Below the pieces are notes generated by a model. The model had not been told where the DNA came from. It saw nothing but the letters and a program-made list of their open reading frames with translations, and searched no databases. Positions 44,822 through 53,637 of a stretch of DNA of 64,000 nt are shown one piece after another. Made by a program: the position numbers and the translations under genes. The stretch comes from Halalkalibacter oceani (GTDB lineage: Bacteria; Bacillota; Bacilli; Bacillales; Bacillaceae_D), in NCBI RefSeq assembly GCF_023715605.1, contig NZ_JAMBOL010000003.1, positions 186,001 to 250,000 on the forward strand, written 5' to 3'. Each line of letters starts with the position of its first letter. The stretch's first letter is position 1.

Positions 44822-45829
44822 TTATTTTGCACTTGCCAACTTCTGTGCAATGGATAGAATCATATCTTCCTGGCCTCCGACCGCTTTTTGCCGGCCGACT
44901 TCCATCAAAATATCACGGGCATCAATCCCGTATTCTTCGGCTGTCCGGAACGCAAACAGCAGGAATGAGCTGTACACGCCGGCATAGCCCATCGTTAAGC
45001 TCAATCTGTCAATCGAGATCGGACGCTTCATCATCGGCTTCATCACATGCTCAGCCGCATCCATCGCTTTATATAAATCGATGTTGTGGCGGATGTTCGC
45101 CTTGTTCATGACGGCAACCAGTTCCTCCGTCGCCGTATTTCCAGCTCCCGCTCCCATTCCGGCAAGGCTTGTGTCGATCCGGTTCGCTCCCTCTTCAATG
45201 GCGACGATGGAATTCGCGACGGCGAGCGACAGATTGTTATGGGCATGAAAGCCGATTTCGACGGTAAGCTGCTCCTTCAGCGCGGCAATGCGCCGGCGAG
45301 TATCATCCATCAACAGTGCTCCGGCGGAATCTGTGCAATAAACCGTGCCCGCCCCATACGACTCCATCTTTTTGCCCTGCTCGGCCAACTGCTCTGCCGG
45401 AATCATATGAGCCATCATCAGAAAGCCGACGACATCCATTCCTAAGTCGCGCGCATATTTAATATGCTGCTCCGAAATGTCGGCTTCTGTACAATGAGTC
45501 GCAATCCGGACGACGCTTGCTCCGTATTCATGGGCGCGCTGCAAATGCTCAATTGTGCCGATGCCCGGGATAAGCAGGACGCCGATTTTAGCCGACTTCG
45601 CATTTTCGACCGCCGTCCGGATAATCGTCTCTTCCGTTTCCTTTGAGAAACCGTATTGAATCGAGCTGCCCCCAAGACCATCGCCATGCGTCGCTTCGAT
45701 AATGTCAGCACCTGATTCATCGATGACTCTCGTTAATTCGGCAATTTGCTCCTTTGTATATTGATGCGAAATGGCGTGCATTCCATCGCGCAGCGTTACA
45801 TCATTAATTGTAATCTTTTCTGTTCCCAT
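44822..45829 (-). CDS. mhpE: 4-hydroxy-2-oxovalerate aldolase
   Basis: A 335-residue metal-dependent class II pyruvate aldolase of the HMG-CoA-lyase-like superfamily. Signs are INDVTLRDGMHAISHQ near residue 8, the ATHGDGLGGSS segment, YCTDSAGALL and GFHAHNNLSLAVANS with metal-binding histidines near 198. It splits 4-hydroxy-2-oxo acids into pyruvate and an aldehyde that is passed to the partner dehydrogenase. The dehydrogenase gene is 12 bp upstream, the normal pairing. The usual 2-oxopent-4-enoate hydratase gene is not present in the window. Confidence 0.92.
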   Translation of the reverse strand: MGTEKITINDVTLRDGMHAISHQYTKEQIAELTRVIDESGADIIEATHGDGLGGSSIQYGFSKETEETIIRTAVENAKSAKIGVLLIPGIGTIEHLQRAHEYGASVVRIATHCTEADISEQHIKYARDLGMDVVGFLMMAHMIPAEQLAEQGKKMESYGAGTVYCTDSAGALLMDDTRRRIAALKEQLTVEIGFHAHNNLSLAVANSIVAIEEGANRIDTSLAGMGAGAGNTATEELVAVMNKANIRHNIDLYKAMDAAEHVMKPMMKRPISIDRLSLTMGYAGVYSSFLLFAFRTAEEYGIDARDILMEVGRQKAVGGQEDMILSIAQKLASAK

Positions 45830-45841
45830 CCTTTTCCCCTC

Positions 45842-46726
45842 CTAGCGATCGTTTCGCTGTCCAAATTCTTCTCCGACTCTTACGGCGGCTGACGTCATAA
45901 TATCAAGGTTGCCTGCATATTCAGGTAAATAATCACCGAGACCGGTAACTTGCAGGAAGATGGTCACTCGATCTTCGTTAAAATAAGGCTCAGCGCTTAA
46001 TGTGTATCCTGGAACGTATTGCTGCACTTGCTCGACCATGTTTGTCACTGTCGTTCTAATTTGCTCGTAAATCTCCTCGTTATATTTTTTAATCATGACG
46101 TGAATCGTATTGCGCATCATGATTGGCGGCTCTGCCGGGTTCAAAATGATAATCACTTTCCCCTTATCGGCTCCTCCGACTTCTTCTAGAGCCTTCGCAG
46201 TTGTTTGCGTGAATTCATCAATGTTTTGCCGTGTGCCGGGCCCGGCGCTTTTACTGGAAATCGTTGACACAATTTCTGCATAGGCGACATCAGCCACCTT
46301 ATTTAAAGCGCTTACAATTGGAACAGTGGATTGTCCACCGCATGTGACCATGTTGACATTCGACTCCTGAATGTGATCATCGATGTTAATAACCGGAACG
46401 ACATAAGGACCGATGGCAGCCGGCGTTAAGTCGATGACTGTTTTGCCAAGCTCCTGTAGTACTTTGTTATTTTGAATATGGGCTTTGGCGCTTGTTGCAT
46501 CGAAAAGAATGTCGGCCAAATCAGGCTGCGCCTTAAAGCCTTCAATGCCATTGTCGATCGTCGTGAGCCCTTTTTGCTTTGCCCGCTGTAAACCGTCTGA
46601 CTGTGGATCAATGCCGATCATCACCGTCGGCTCCAACACCTTACTCCGTTTGAGCTTTTCCAATAAGTCTGTGCCAATATTCCCCGAGCCGATAATACCG
46701 CATGGGACCTTTCTTTTCTCTTCCAT
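45842..46726 (-). CDS. mhpF: Acetaldehyde dehydrogenase (acetylating)
   Basis: A 294-residue CoA-acylating aldehyde dehydrogenase of the DmpF/MhpF type. It has the NAD fold [13 protein letters not shown] near residue 10, the catalytic cysteine in [12 protein letters not shown] near 128, and [13 protein letters not shown]. It takes acetaldehyde (or propionaldehyde) from the aldolase and makes the acyl-CoA. The gene is between a GntR regulator (18 bp upstream) and the aldolase, so the pair probably works as the usual channelled complex. The substrate chain length cannot be told from sequence. Confidence 0.92.
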   Translation of the reverse strand: MEEKRKVPCGIIGSGNIGTDLLEKLKRSKVLEPTVMIGIDPQSDGLQRAKQKGLTTIDNGIEGFKAQPDLADILFDATSAKAHIQNNKVLQELGKTVIDLTPAAIGPYVVPVINIDDHIQESNVNMVTCGGQSTVPIVSALNKVADVAYAEIVSTISSKSAGPGTRQNIDEFTQTTAKALEEVGGADKGKVIIILNPAEPPIMMRNTIHVMIKKYNEEIYEQIRTTVTNMVEQVQQYVPGYTLSAEPYFNEDRVTIFLQVTGLGDYLPEYAGNLDIMTSAAVRVGEEFGQRNDR

Positions 46727-46744
46727 AACGTTCCTCCTGTACTT

Positions 46745-47416
46745 TTAAGATATATGAATTGTTTCGAAAAAGTTTTTCAAAACCTTCCTCGCGTAATGTA
46801 AATGCGTCTCCAACGTATGCTTTACCTGTTGTCGATCGCCTGATTGAAGCGCTTTTAAAATTTCTTCGTGCTGCGTTAAGCTCGTTGCCCGTTGCTGGCG
46901 GGTATGTTCATTCGTGATTTCCATAATCGCTTTAATGACTCCATTCGTGCTGAGCCACATTTGAATCAATGTTTTGTTTTCTGATAACCGGATTAAGGAA
47001 TAATGAAATTGCAAATCAAGAAAGTTGACATTGCGGTTCGACAAATCTTCATCTTCCATCGCATCTAGCAATTCTCTCATTTCGGTCAAGTACTGCTCGT
47101 CAACCGGCATTTGAATTTGCTCTATCGCCGCCGTTTCTACTACACTCCGTGCATAATAAAGATTGTTGACGTCCTCATTGGAAAAGCCGTTCACTTTCGT
47201 CCGCCCATTTTTGCACGTATGGACCAGACCCTCTTTCTCCAGCTGGACGATTGCTTCCCGCACCGGGCCGCGGCTGACGCCAAGCTCCTTTGACAGGACG
47301 ACTTCCTTCAAATGCTCGCCTTTTTTCATTTCTCCTAAAATGATTCGCTTGCGTAATTTCTCAAGCACTTGTTGCCATATTAATTTTCGTTGCACTTCTT
47401 CTGTGAACAGCTCCAT
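46745..47416 (-). CDS. GntR-family regulator (FadR/FCD type)
   Basis: A 223-residue regulator with an N-terminal winged helix (LRKRIILGEMKKGEHLKEVVLSKELGVSRGPVREAIVQLEKEGLV, about 20-65) and an all-helical FCD effector domain with metal-binding-type histidines (FHYSLIRLSENK and ETHLHYARK). It is the first gene of the operon with the acetaldehyde dehydrogenase, aldolase and hydroxyacid dehydrogenase, so it probably controls them and itself in response to a small acid. The ATG at 47416 follows AGAGAGGTAATAATA; nine earlier codons are rejected. A promoter lies at 47476-47505. Confidence 0.88.
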   Translation of the reverse strand: MELFTEEVQRKLIWQQVLEKLRKRIILGEMKKGEHLKEVVLSKELGVSRGPVREAIVQLEKEGLVHTCKNGRTKVNGFSNEDVNNLYYARSVVETAAIEQIQMPVDEQYLTEMRELLDAMEDEDLSNRNVNFLDLQFHYSLIRLSENKTLIQMWLSTNGVIKAIMEITNEHTRQQRATSLTQHEEILKALQSGDRQQVKHTLETHLHYARKVLKNFFETIHIS

Positions 47417-47475
47417 TATTATTACCTCTCTATTCGGAATCATCAGAATGTTAACAGTTTAATGTTTTCACTAGT

Positions 47476-47505
47476 AATATAGTATAAGCTTACTATCATT
47501 GTCAA
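47476..47505 (-). promoter_or_regulatory. Sigma-A-like promoter of the GntR-aldolase operon
   Basis: On the minus strand TTGACA (47505-47500) and TATATT (47481-47476) are 18 nt apart, about 60 bp before the GntR start. Two AACATT half-sites between promoter and gene could be the operator. Confidence 0.7.
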
Positions 47506-47519
47506 GAAAAGAAAAGGAA

Positions 47520-47561
47520 GGGCTGAAACAAAAGGTTGTTTTTTTACCTTTTGCCCAGCCC
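47520..47561. terminator. Terminator-like hairpin between operons
   Basis: GGGCTG and AAAAGGT pair with ACCTTTT and CAGCCC around a T-rich loop, with small bulges. It has the shared AAAAGG/CCTTTT core and abuts a partial family A repeat. Confidence 0.6.
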
Positions 47562-47611
47562 TTAAGCAAGGAGCGGAACCGCCACGATCTGTTAAAGTCC
47601 AGTGTCTCAAG
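47562..47611 (+). repeat. Partial family A repeat, copy 4
   Basis: TTAAGCAAGGAGCGGAACCG and CCACGATCTGTTAAAG match the left half of copies 1-3; the hairpin is missing. Confidence 0.7.
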
Positions 47612-47630
47612 CTTTTCATAGTCTCATTGA

Positions 47631-48656
47631 TTAAAGTCTGACCTGACTCGATTCACGAATGTGGAGTTCCGGCTCCAGTATAATCCGTTCGGCAGGCCTG
47701 GCAAAATCATCAATTCGCTGATGCAACAGCTTGGCGGCTTCGGTTCCGATCATTCGGGGAAAAGAGGAAACCGTCGTCAGGCGCGGCGTAAAAATCGACG
47801 CCTCCTCGACGTTGTCAAAGCCGACGATTGCCATATCCACGCCCGGGGTCAATCCCCTTCCCTTCAATTCCTGCATCGCCCCGATCGCGACAATATCATT
47901 AAAGCAAAACGCTGCCGTCGGTCTGCTTTCCCTTGTCAAAATTTCAGCCATCGCCATCCTTCCGCCTTCTCTCGTCGCGACACTTTCGACAATGAGCGAA
48001 GGATCGACGTCCAATCCGGCCTGAAGCAATGCCTGCTTATAGCTTGAAATCCGTTCGCGCCACGGTGAAGCCGCTGATGGGCCTCCCAGGTAGGCAATCC
48101 GGCGATGTCCTTCCTTTACAAGATAGGAAATCACCAGCTCCGCCCCGGCCCGGTTATCAATCCCGACGTAATCAAACGTCGAGCCGGTTATTTCCCGGCC
48201 GACTTGAACGACGGGAAGCTGGCTGTGGATCAGCTGTTTCGTTGTCTCCGCGGTACTGGCGGACACAGGCGTCCACAAAATACCGGCAACGCGGTTTTCC
48301 AGCATCGTCGCCAGCAGCCGCTCCTGCTTGTCGTAAGAGTCCGAGGTTGTCCCTAAAATAATCGTGTACCCTTCCTTTTCAAGCTCAGCTGTAATCCCGT
48401 CAAGCAGCTCGGAAAAAAAAGGGTTCGCAATTTCGGTAATCAATAAACCGACGGTCGTCGACTGTTTCGATCGCAGATTGGCGGCGACCCGATCATAGAC
48501 ATAGCCTAATTCATTCATTTTTCCCAACACTTTTTCGCGCGTTGCGGCAGAAATTTTCGGGCTGCCACGGACGATTAAAGAAGCGGTTGCCCGTGACACT
48601 CCCGCCGCCTTGGCGACATCCTGCAGCGTCACACGCCGCTTTTTCTTGGAATTCAC
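47631..48656 (-). CDS. LacI-family transcriptional regulator
   Basis: A 341-residue LacI/GalR repressor. The DNA-binding head is VTLQDVAKAAGVSRATASLIVRG (about 9-31) with the hinge helix KMNELGYVYDRVAANLRS. The periplasmic-binding-like core follows (GLLITEIANPFFSELL to VAIVGFDNVEEAS). The start is GTG 48656, 12 nt after AAGGAGG. It lies 28 bp after the EamA transporter gene in the same direction. The effector is unknown; no sugar gene is close. Confidence 0.88.
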   Translation of the reverse strand: MNSKKKRRVTLQDVAKAAGVSRATASLIVRGSPKISAATREKVLGKMNELGYVYDRVAANLRSKQSTTVGLLITEIANPFFSELLDGITAELEKEGYTIILGTTSDSYDKQERLLATMLENRVAGILWTPVSASTAETTKQLIHSQLPVVQVGREITGSTFDYVGIDNRAGAELVISYLVKEGHRRIAYLGGPSAASPWRERISSYKQALLQAGLDVDPSLIVESVATREGGRMAMAEILTRESRPTAAFCFNDIVAIGAMQELKGRGLTPGVDMAIVGFDNVEEASIFTPRLTTVSSFPRMIGTEAAKLLHQRIDDFARPAERIILEPELHIRESSQVRL

Positions 48657-48684
48657 TTGTCAGAAATTCCTCCTTTTCTCGCTC

Positions 48685-49608
48685 CTATGACGAAGAAACC
48701 GAATGGGAGCGGTTTTGCAGGTCTGTTTTTACAGCCGGGTCCTTATGATGGGTGGCGACCCAAATCCCTACACTAATAAATAAAAAGCCGAAAATATGCT
48801 GGATCAGCAGCTCTTCCCCTAAGTAGATGACCGCGCCAATTAAAGCCGTGACCGTAATCACATTTAAAAAGATCGACGCCCCGCCGGCTCCAAGGCGCTG
48901 AATACAGAGATTGAAGCCAATAAAGCCGAATGCCGTTAACACGACTGAAGCGAGCAGGATTTTAACCCAGATAAACGCCGAAAAGGTGAAAATGCTCGTC
49001 ATATCCTGAACAAATGGCAAAACGAGAAGCATGCCCGCCCCTACTAAATAACTGTAGGCCGTTACCGGGATAATTTCCATTTGTCCTGAAAGCTTCCGCG
49101 TATAGACAAAGCTCAGTGCCTGCGCCAGCATCGAGAAAAACAGCAGGATATCGCCGCTTGAGAAGCTGAATGAGGAAAAGCCGCGGAACACGATAAAGCA
49201 AATTCCGATAAAGCTCAGGATTACGCCGATATAGTGGCGGCGAAATAAAGTTTCCTTCAATAATAAAGCACCAAGCAATGTCGTCGCGATCGGGTTTAAT
49301 CCTAAAATGAGCGCGCCGTTCGTCGCATGCGATGTTTCCAGCCCGATCGCCAGCGTAATTTGATGGACGAACACGCCAAAAAAACCGATCAGCGTCAAAA
49401 GCTTCCACTGCTCCATTGTCGGTTTGACGACACCATAAACGAAATAGCAAATGGCTAAAAGAGCCAAGGCCGTCAGCGTCATCCGCACAAATGTCAGCAC
49501 AAGCGGCTCAACCGTATATAGGAGTGACTTGACTAAAAGCATGTTATGGCCCATCAGGATTGTTATTATTGTAGCATATAAGTATGTATGCTTTTGAAAA
49601 GAAAACAA
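48685..49608 (-). CDS. EamA-family (DMT) transporter
   Basis: A ten-helix drug/metabolite transporter of about 307 residues with two EamA repeats; the first ends near PIATTLLGALLLKETL and the second near NVITVTALIGAVIYLGEELL. The TTG at 49608 is 7 nt after AAGGAGG and is preferred over an upstream in-frame ATG at 49659. The LacI-type regulator is the next gene downstream, so the two may form a unit. The substrate cannot be inferred. A 175-bp gap separates it from the corrinoid adenosyltransferase terminator and gene. Confidence 0.82.
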   Translation of the reverse strand: MFSFQKHTYLYATIITILMGHNMLLVKSLLYTVEPLVLTFVRMTLTALALLAICYFVYGVVKPTMEQWKLLTLIGFFGVFVHQITLAIGLETSHATNGALILGLNPIATTLLGALLLKETLFRRHYIGVILSFIGICFIVFRGFSSFSFSSGDILLFFSMLAQALSFVYTRKLSGQMEIIPVTAYSYLVGAGMLLVLPFVQDMTSIFTFSAFIWVKILLASVVLTAFGFIGFNLCIQRLGAGGASIFLNVITVTALIGAVIYLGEELLIQHIFGFLFISVGIWVATHHKDPAVKTDLQNRSHSVSSS

Positions 49609-49725
49609 AAGAATGCCTCCTTCTAAGTTGATATAAGAAAACCGCACAGGGCTTTTCATAATGTAGTAGATCGATCTACTAAACTATAAACCATGAGGTA
49701 ATAATTGTCAAACACTTCGCCATAC

Positions 49726-49763
49726 GAAAAACGAAGCAGCCGGATAACACGCTGCTTCGTTTT
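49726..49763 (-). terminator. Terminator of the cobalamin operon
   Basis: AAAAACGAAGCAGC and GCTGCTTCGTTTTT form a symmetric stem with A and T runs on both sides, 20 bp after the adenosyltransferase stop. Confidence 0.88.
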
Positions 49764-49782
49764 TCTATTCTGATCGCGGATG

Positions 49783-50367
49783 CTATTCTTTCCGTTTGCC
49801 GCTGCGAAAGACGATCGCGCTCCGTTCATACTCGACGTCTTTCACGTTAAGGCGATAATTAATCACGCGGGCAATCGCAAAAAAATAGTCGGACAGACGG
49901 TTGAGATATTTTAGCACGATTGGATTGACGACATCCGATTCGCGGTGGAGTCTCGTCACATAGCGCTCAGCGCGCCTTGTGACTGTCCGGCAGACATGAA
50001 TCGTCGCGGCCGCCTCAGAGCCCCCCGGCAAAATAAATCGCTCCAGCTCCGGCGCTTCCTGGATATAAGCATCGATCCGTTCCTCAAGGAAGTCGATCAT
50101 TTCCTGCTTTGCTTTATAGGGCCGATCTTCCCTTTGCTTGAGCATCGCCAAATCGCCGCCGCAATCAAACAGCTCATGTTGGATTTTGACAAGCTCCGCT
50201 TTCATATCAGGAAAGACCTCCTCATCAAGCTGAGCTACCGCCATACCGACAAAGGAATTGACCTCATCCGTCGTTCCGTAAGCGATGACGCGCGTATCGT
50301 CTTTCGCCATTCTTCCACCAATGACACTTGTTTGCCCTTCATCCCCTGTTCTTGTATAAAGTCTCAT
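49783..50367 (-). CDS. pduO: PduO-type corrinoid adenosyltransferase
   Basis: A 194-residue ATP:cob(I)alamin adenosyltransferase. The ATP-binding N-terminal motif is RLYTRTGDEGQTSVIGG, then GTTDEVNSFVGMA, and the C-terminal SEAAATIHVCRTVTRRAER with the conserved arginine. It puts the 5'-deoxyadenosyl group on reduced corrinoids, which is needed before the nucleotide loop is assembled. It is the last gene of the cobalamin operon, 10 bp after a cobU-like gene. B. subtilis has the same family as YvqK. Start follows AGGAGGCTGGAT. Confidence 0.95.
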   Translation of the reverse strand: MRLYTRTGDEGQTSVIGGRMAKDDTRVIAYGTTDEVNSFVGMAVAQLDEEVFPDMKAELVKIQHELFDCGGDLAMLKQREDRPYKAKQEMIDFLEERIDAYIQEAPELERFILPGGSEAAATIHVCRTVTRRAERYVTRLHRESDVVNPIVLKYLNRLSDYFFAIARVINYRLNVKDVEYERSAIVFRSGKRKE

Positions 50368-50377
50368 ATCCAGCCTC

Positions 50378-50800
50378 CTATTTTAATTGTGTCGCCAACC
50401 CATACCAAATCAGATCGACGCGCTTTGCCTTCCTTGCTACTTCCTGAAAACAGACACCGACATGATCACGAAACAGACGTGCTTCTTTTTCAAGCGGGAC
50501 AACGCCCTTGCCAACATCTGAACCAATCAAATAAAGAAGACCGCCAGATTGCTCCCAGCAAAGCCAGCTCTCAAGCCATAAATGAAATCGTTCACGCGCT
50601 TCCGCTTCCCCCTCCGTTAAAAAGGCCCGCACGATTGCTTCCAGCCCGAAAATAATCACCGTGCCGGTTTGATTCCGGCTTGGATGCGGGCACCGTTCAT
50701 AGCCATTATACCATTGAATCTCAGCAGGACCGGCTCCGGAAGCGTGCTTCATCGCCCATTTATTCTTTCCGTGAAAGGCTCCTCCAGTAATGAAATGAAT
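50378..50800 (-). CDS. Second, short CobU-like protein with probable ATT start
   Basis: A 140-residue relative of CobU. The P-loop region reads HFITGGAFHGKNKWA, and the C-terminus, LIGSDVGKGVVPLEKEARLFRDHVGVCFQEVA, matches the end of adenosylcobinamide kinase (SNEVG-x-GIVP). The middle is shorter than in the true CobU (53631-54206), and the second guanylyl region is poorly conserved. An excellent AAGGAGGGGG site lies 5 nt before an ATT codon at 50800, where CobU proteins start; the only upstream ATG (50869) has no ribosome site. Thus ATT may be the start. It overlaps cobC by 52 bp. Function as kinase, regulator or partner subunit is open. Confidence 0.7.
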   Translation of the reverse strand: MHFITGGAFHGKNKWAMKHASGAGPAEIQWYNGYERCPHPSRNQTGTVIIFGLEAIVRAFLTEGEAEARERFHLWLESWLCWEQSGGLLYLIGSDVGKGVVPLEKEARLFRDHVGVCFQEVARKAKRVDLIWYGLATQLK

Positions 50801-51381
50801 CGCAGCCCCCTCCTTACATCTGATTTTTTTCCGCTTAAGGTGAGACGACAGCCAATCGGTACATGCCATTCAAAAAAGTTCCGTTTGAGCGGCGCATACT
50901 CCGTCAGCCACTGGCGAATGACTCCGCCGTGAGTAATGACGACCACCTTGTCCGCTCCCTCGTCCTCCGCGAGAGACAGCAGCTCACCAAAGGCCTGCTT
51001 CGTCCGCCGTTGAAAATCGCGCAAGCCTTCTCCCTCTGGCGGAGAAACCCCGGTCGGATCATCGAGCCACCGGCGGTAAAGACGATCCTCTTTCAGCTGC
51101 TCGTATGTTTTTCCTTCCCATAAGCCGAAGTCTAGCTCGCGCAGGGCCGAAAAAGTGCGGAAGCGTCGACCGGGATAAAGAAGCTGCGCCGTTTCCTGGC
51201 ATCTGAGGAGATCGCTCGTGACAAGCAAATCGCTTTCGCCAAGGGGAAGCGCGGCCAAAGCCGTCAGCTGTTGTCTTCCCTGCGCTGATAAAGGAAGGTC
51301 GGTTGAACCTAGGTAACGGCTCTCTTCGTTATAACGTGTCAAGCCATGCCGAATAAGGCTAACAGCCAAAGCATCGCCCAT
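50749..51381 (-). CDS. cobC: Alpha-ribazole-5'-phosphate phosphatase CobC
   Basis: A 210-residue histidine phosphatase. It has the catalytic [12 protein letters not shown] near residue 7, the second arginine in TSDLLRCQETAQLL, the acid in ALRELDFGLWEG and the second histidine in VVITHGGVIRQWL. In a cobalamin cluster this family removes the 5'-phosphate of alpha-ribazole or of adenosylcobalamin. The ATG at 51381 has GAAGGAGGGG upstream and overlaps cobS by 43 bp; the frame is open much further upstream, but that is shadow of cobS. It also overlaps the next gene. Confidence 0.9.
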   Translation of the reverse strand: MGDALAVSLIRHGLTRYNEESRYLGSTDLPLSAQGRQQLTALAALPLGESDLLVTSDLLRCQETAQLLYPGRRFRTFSALRELDFGLWEGKTYEQLKEDRLYRRWLDDPTGVSPPEGEGLRDFQRRTKQAFGELLSLAEDEGADKVVVITHGGVIRQWLTEYAPLKRNFFEWHVPIGCRLTLSGKKSDVRRGLRFISLLEEPFTERINGR

Positions 51382-52130
51382 AATAATGTCTCCCCTCCTT
51401 CGCCGCCAGCGCCGACCGTATCCCCTGTAATCCCGCCAATTTGCTGCCTGACCCACTTCAGCCAAATCGCCAAAAAGAGAGCCGCTCCGCCGAACAGAAT
51501 CAGAAAAGGCGGATAGATGATCACGATAAGCGCCACCGTCAGCAGCGACCACACAATATAGGTGATCATCACCGTCCGGTTTTGCGCTGGACGCAAAGCA
51601 GCTGCCATTCCTTCCTGCCGGGCAAACTGCCCGAGCAGCAGCTGCCAGCCAAGCAGCAGCCTCATGATGACAGGAATGAGAAAAAGCCCAAACAGAAACG
51701 GTCCGCTTCCCGCTTGCACGAGTTCCCAGATGAAGGCAAAGCGCCAGCCGAGAAGGAAGAGGACGCCAAGCGCCCCAAACGTGCCGAGGCGGGGGTCCTT
51801 CATAATCTCCAGCTTCCGCGCCCGCTCTCTCCGCGAAAAAACGGCGTCGCAAAAATCGGCCCAGCCATCAACATGCAGGCCTCCGGAAAAAAGCAGTGAA
51901 AAGCTAAGCACATAGAGGGCAATGATCAAGGGAGACATCGGCGAATACTGCAGCAGCAAATAGCCCTGAAGCGCGAGGCAAGCACCGAGAATCAGCCCGA
52001 CGAGCGGATAAGCAGCCACCGAAGCAGAAGCCCTCCGTTCATCCCATTCCACATTTTTTTTAAGCGGGAGAATTGTTAAAAACTGAATCGCCAGGACGAT
52101 GCCGTCGAACAAAATGTTAATATGCCGCAT
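51339..52130 (-). CDS. cobS: Cobalamin synthase CobS (adenosylcobinamide-GDP ribazoletransferase)
   Basis: A 263-residue integral membrane protein with about six helices that joins adenosylcobinamide-GDP to alpha-ribazole. The family mark [37 protein letters not shown], with its aspartates, lies at about residues 82-118. The membrane segments follow. It overlaps cobQ by 14 bp and cobC by 43 bp. Start ATG 52130 follows GGAGG. The acceptor activation enzyme CobT is not in this window. Confidence 0.94.
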   Translation of the reverse strand: MRHINILFDGIVLAIQFLTILPLKKNVEWDERRASASVAAYPLVGLILGACLALQGYLLLQYSPMSPLIIALYVLSFSLLFSGGLHVDGWADFCDAVFSRRERARKLEIMKDPRLGTFGALGVLFLLGWRFAFIWELVQAGSGPFLFGLFLIPVIMRLLLGWQLLLGQFARQEGMAAALRPAQNRTVMITYIVWSLLTVALIVIIYPPFLILFGGAALFLAIWLKWVRQQIGGITGDTVGAGGEGGETLLWAMLWLLALFGMA

Positions 52131-53637
52131 CGCTTTTCCTCCATGCCTCGATTTTCTTAAGCAGCTGCCTCACATCAAGCTCTGCTTCAAGCCAATCTGC
52201 GGCCTGCTCATAGCCCTTTTGCCGCTCATTTTGCAGGCTTCGGACCGGCTGCTCCGGCAAAGAGCGGATTTTCCGCAAGCGGTTCAACCACCACGTCCGC
52301 CACTGATCATTGTAAAACAAATGATGAAAATAACTGCCGATTAACCGGCCTCCCTCGGCGAATATCCCGTCCTCGCGCTCCCCGACCGTTAAAAAGGGAA
52401 GGGCGCTTTCCGTCAGCCGCCGCGAGTGGCCGAGGTGAATTTCAAAGCCGGTTAGCGGAGCCAGCGCTGTAAATTCCACCGCAACGAGCCGGCCGACAGA
52501 CTGACTCGTCCATTTCTCCTGGGCAAAAACCGTTTCAACCGGTAAAATGCCAAGCCCTTCTATTTCCAGCCCGGCCGTTCCCGTATCGGTGCCGGCTTCG
52601 TCGATGATCGTCCGGCCGAGCATCTGGTAGCCGCCGCAAATGCCAATGACTGTTCCTCCTTGGCGGACATAAGCCTTCAGCTGCTCGCTCAGCCCGGTTG
52701 CCGTCATCGCCTCCAGATCACGAATCGTACTTTTCGTCCCCGGCAGCAGCACCGCGTCGGGAGAGCCAAGCTGATCGTGCATCCCGACGAGACGCAGTGA
52801 CACATCCGGCTCATGAAGAAAAGGTTCCAGATCCGTGTCATTCGACAAATACGGCAAGTCAATCATCACAATCTCAAGCTGGTCACCCTGCTTTGCCGGC
52901 TGACGATAGCGTGTTTGACGCGAGAGCGAATCCTCGGCTTCGATTCGATGATTGTCGAGATACGGCAGGACGGCAAGCACTTCGACGCCGAGGTTTTCTT
53001 CAATCCACTTTCGCCCACTGACAAACAGATCCGGATCGCCGCGGAATTTATTGACGATCACGCCGAGGACACGGCTTCTCTCCTGCTCGCTCAGCAGCTG
53101 GAGCGTCCCGGCGATACTGGCGAAAATGCCGCCTCTGTCAATATCGGCGACAAGGATCACCGGCACATCAGCTAGCTCTGCCACCTTCATATTAACGAGT
53201 TCACGGTCATTAAGATTCATCTCAACCGGACTGCCCGCTCCTTCAATAACGATCGCATCATACTCGGCTTCAAGCGTTGCCAGCGCCTCGCGGATCGTTT
53301 CCAAGCCAAGCTCGTAAAACTGCTGGCGGTAATCCTTGCCGGAAAGTGTCTGATGAACACGGCCGAAGCGAATGACCTCCGATGTATGATCGTTTCTCGG
53401 CTTGAGCAAAATCGGATTCATCATGACGCTCGCTTCCACTCCCGCCGCTTCGGCCTGAATGCCCTGGGCGCGGCCGATTTCAGCCCCTTCCTTCGTCACA
53501 TAGGAGTTGTTTGACATGTTTTGTGATTTGAATGGAGCGACGCTCAGGCCGCGGCGGGCGAACGCCCGGCAAAGCGCCGTGCAAATAAAGCTTTTTCCGA
53601 CATCAGAGGATGTGCCTTGAATCATGACACCTAGCAT
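52117..53637 (-). CDS. cobQ: Cobyric acid synthase CobQ
   Basis: A 506-residue glutamine-dependent amidotransferase that makes four amidations on cobyrinic a,c-diamide. The N-terminal ATP domain starts [22 protein letters not shown], with [13 protein letters not shown] and [12 protein letters not shown]. The C-terminal glutamine amidotransferase domain has the cysteine in [10 protein letters not shown] near 330 and a late histidine in GSYFHHLF. It overlaps cobU by 7 bp; the ATG at 53637 follows AAAGGAGG, so 12 upstream codons are rejected. Its presence is interesting because no genes for the earlier corrin ring steps are in the window. Confidence 0.94.
   Translation of the reverse strand: MLGVMIQGTSSDVGKSFICTALCRAFARRGLSVAPFKSQNMSNNSYVTKEGAEIGRAQGIQAEAAGVEASVMMNPILLKPRNDHTSEVIRFGRVHQTLSGKDYRQQFYELGLETIREALATLEAEYDAIVIEGAGSPVEMNLNDRELVNMKVAELADVPVILVADIDRGGIFASIAGTLQLLSEQERSRVLGVIVNKFRGDPDLFVSGRKWIEENLGVEVLAVLPYLDNHRIEAEDSLSRQTRYRQPAKQGDQLEIVMIDLPYLSNDTDLEPFLHEPDVSLRLVGMHDQLGSPDAVLLPGTKSTIRDLEAMTATGLSEQLKAYVRQGGTVIGICGGYQMLGRTIIDEAGTDTGTAGLEIEGLGILPVETVFAQEKWTSQSVGRLVAVEFTALAPLTGFEIHLGHSRRLTESALPFLTVGEREDGIFAEGGRLIGSYFHHLFYNDQWRTWWLNRLRKIRSLPEQPVRSLQNERQKGYEQAADWLEAELDVRQLLKKIEAWRKSDAAY

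Noticed and set aside
49945-50655. 236-codon plus-strand frame opposite pduO
   Set aside because: Overlaps two real genes on the other strand, with no family match by eye.
50749-51852. Long 367-codon form of cobC
   Set aside because: The first 157 codons lie inside cobS in another frame; the phosphatase begins at ATG 51381 behind GAAGGAGGGG.
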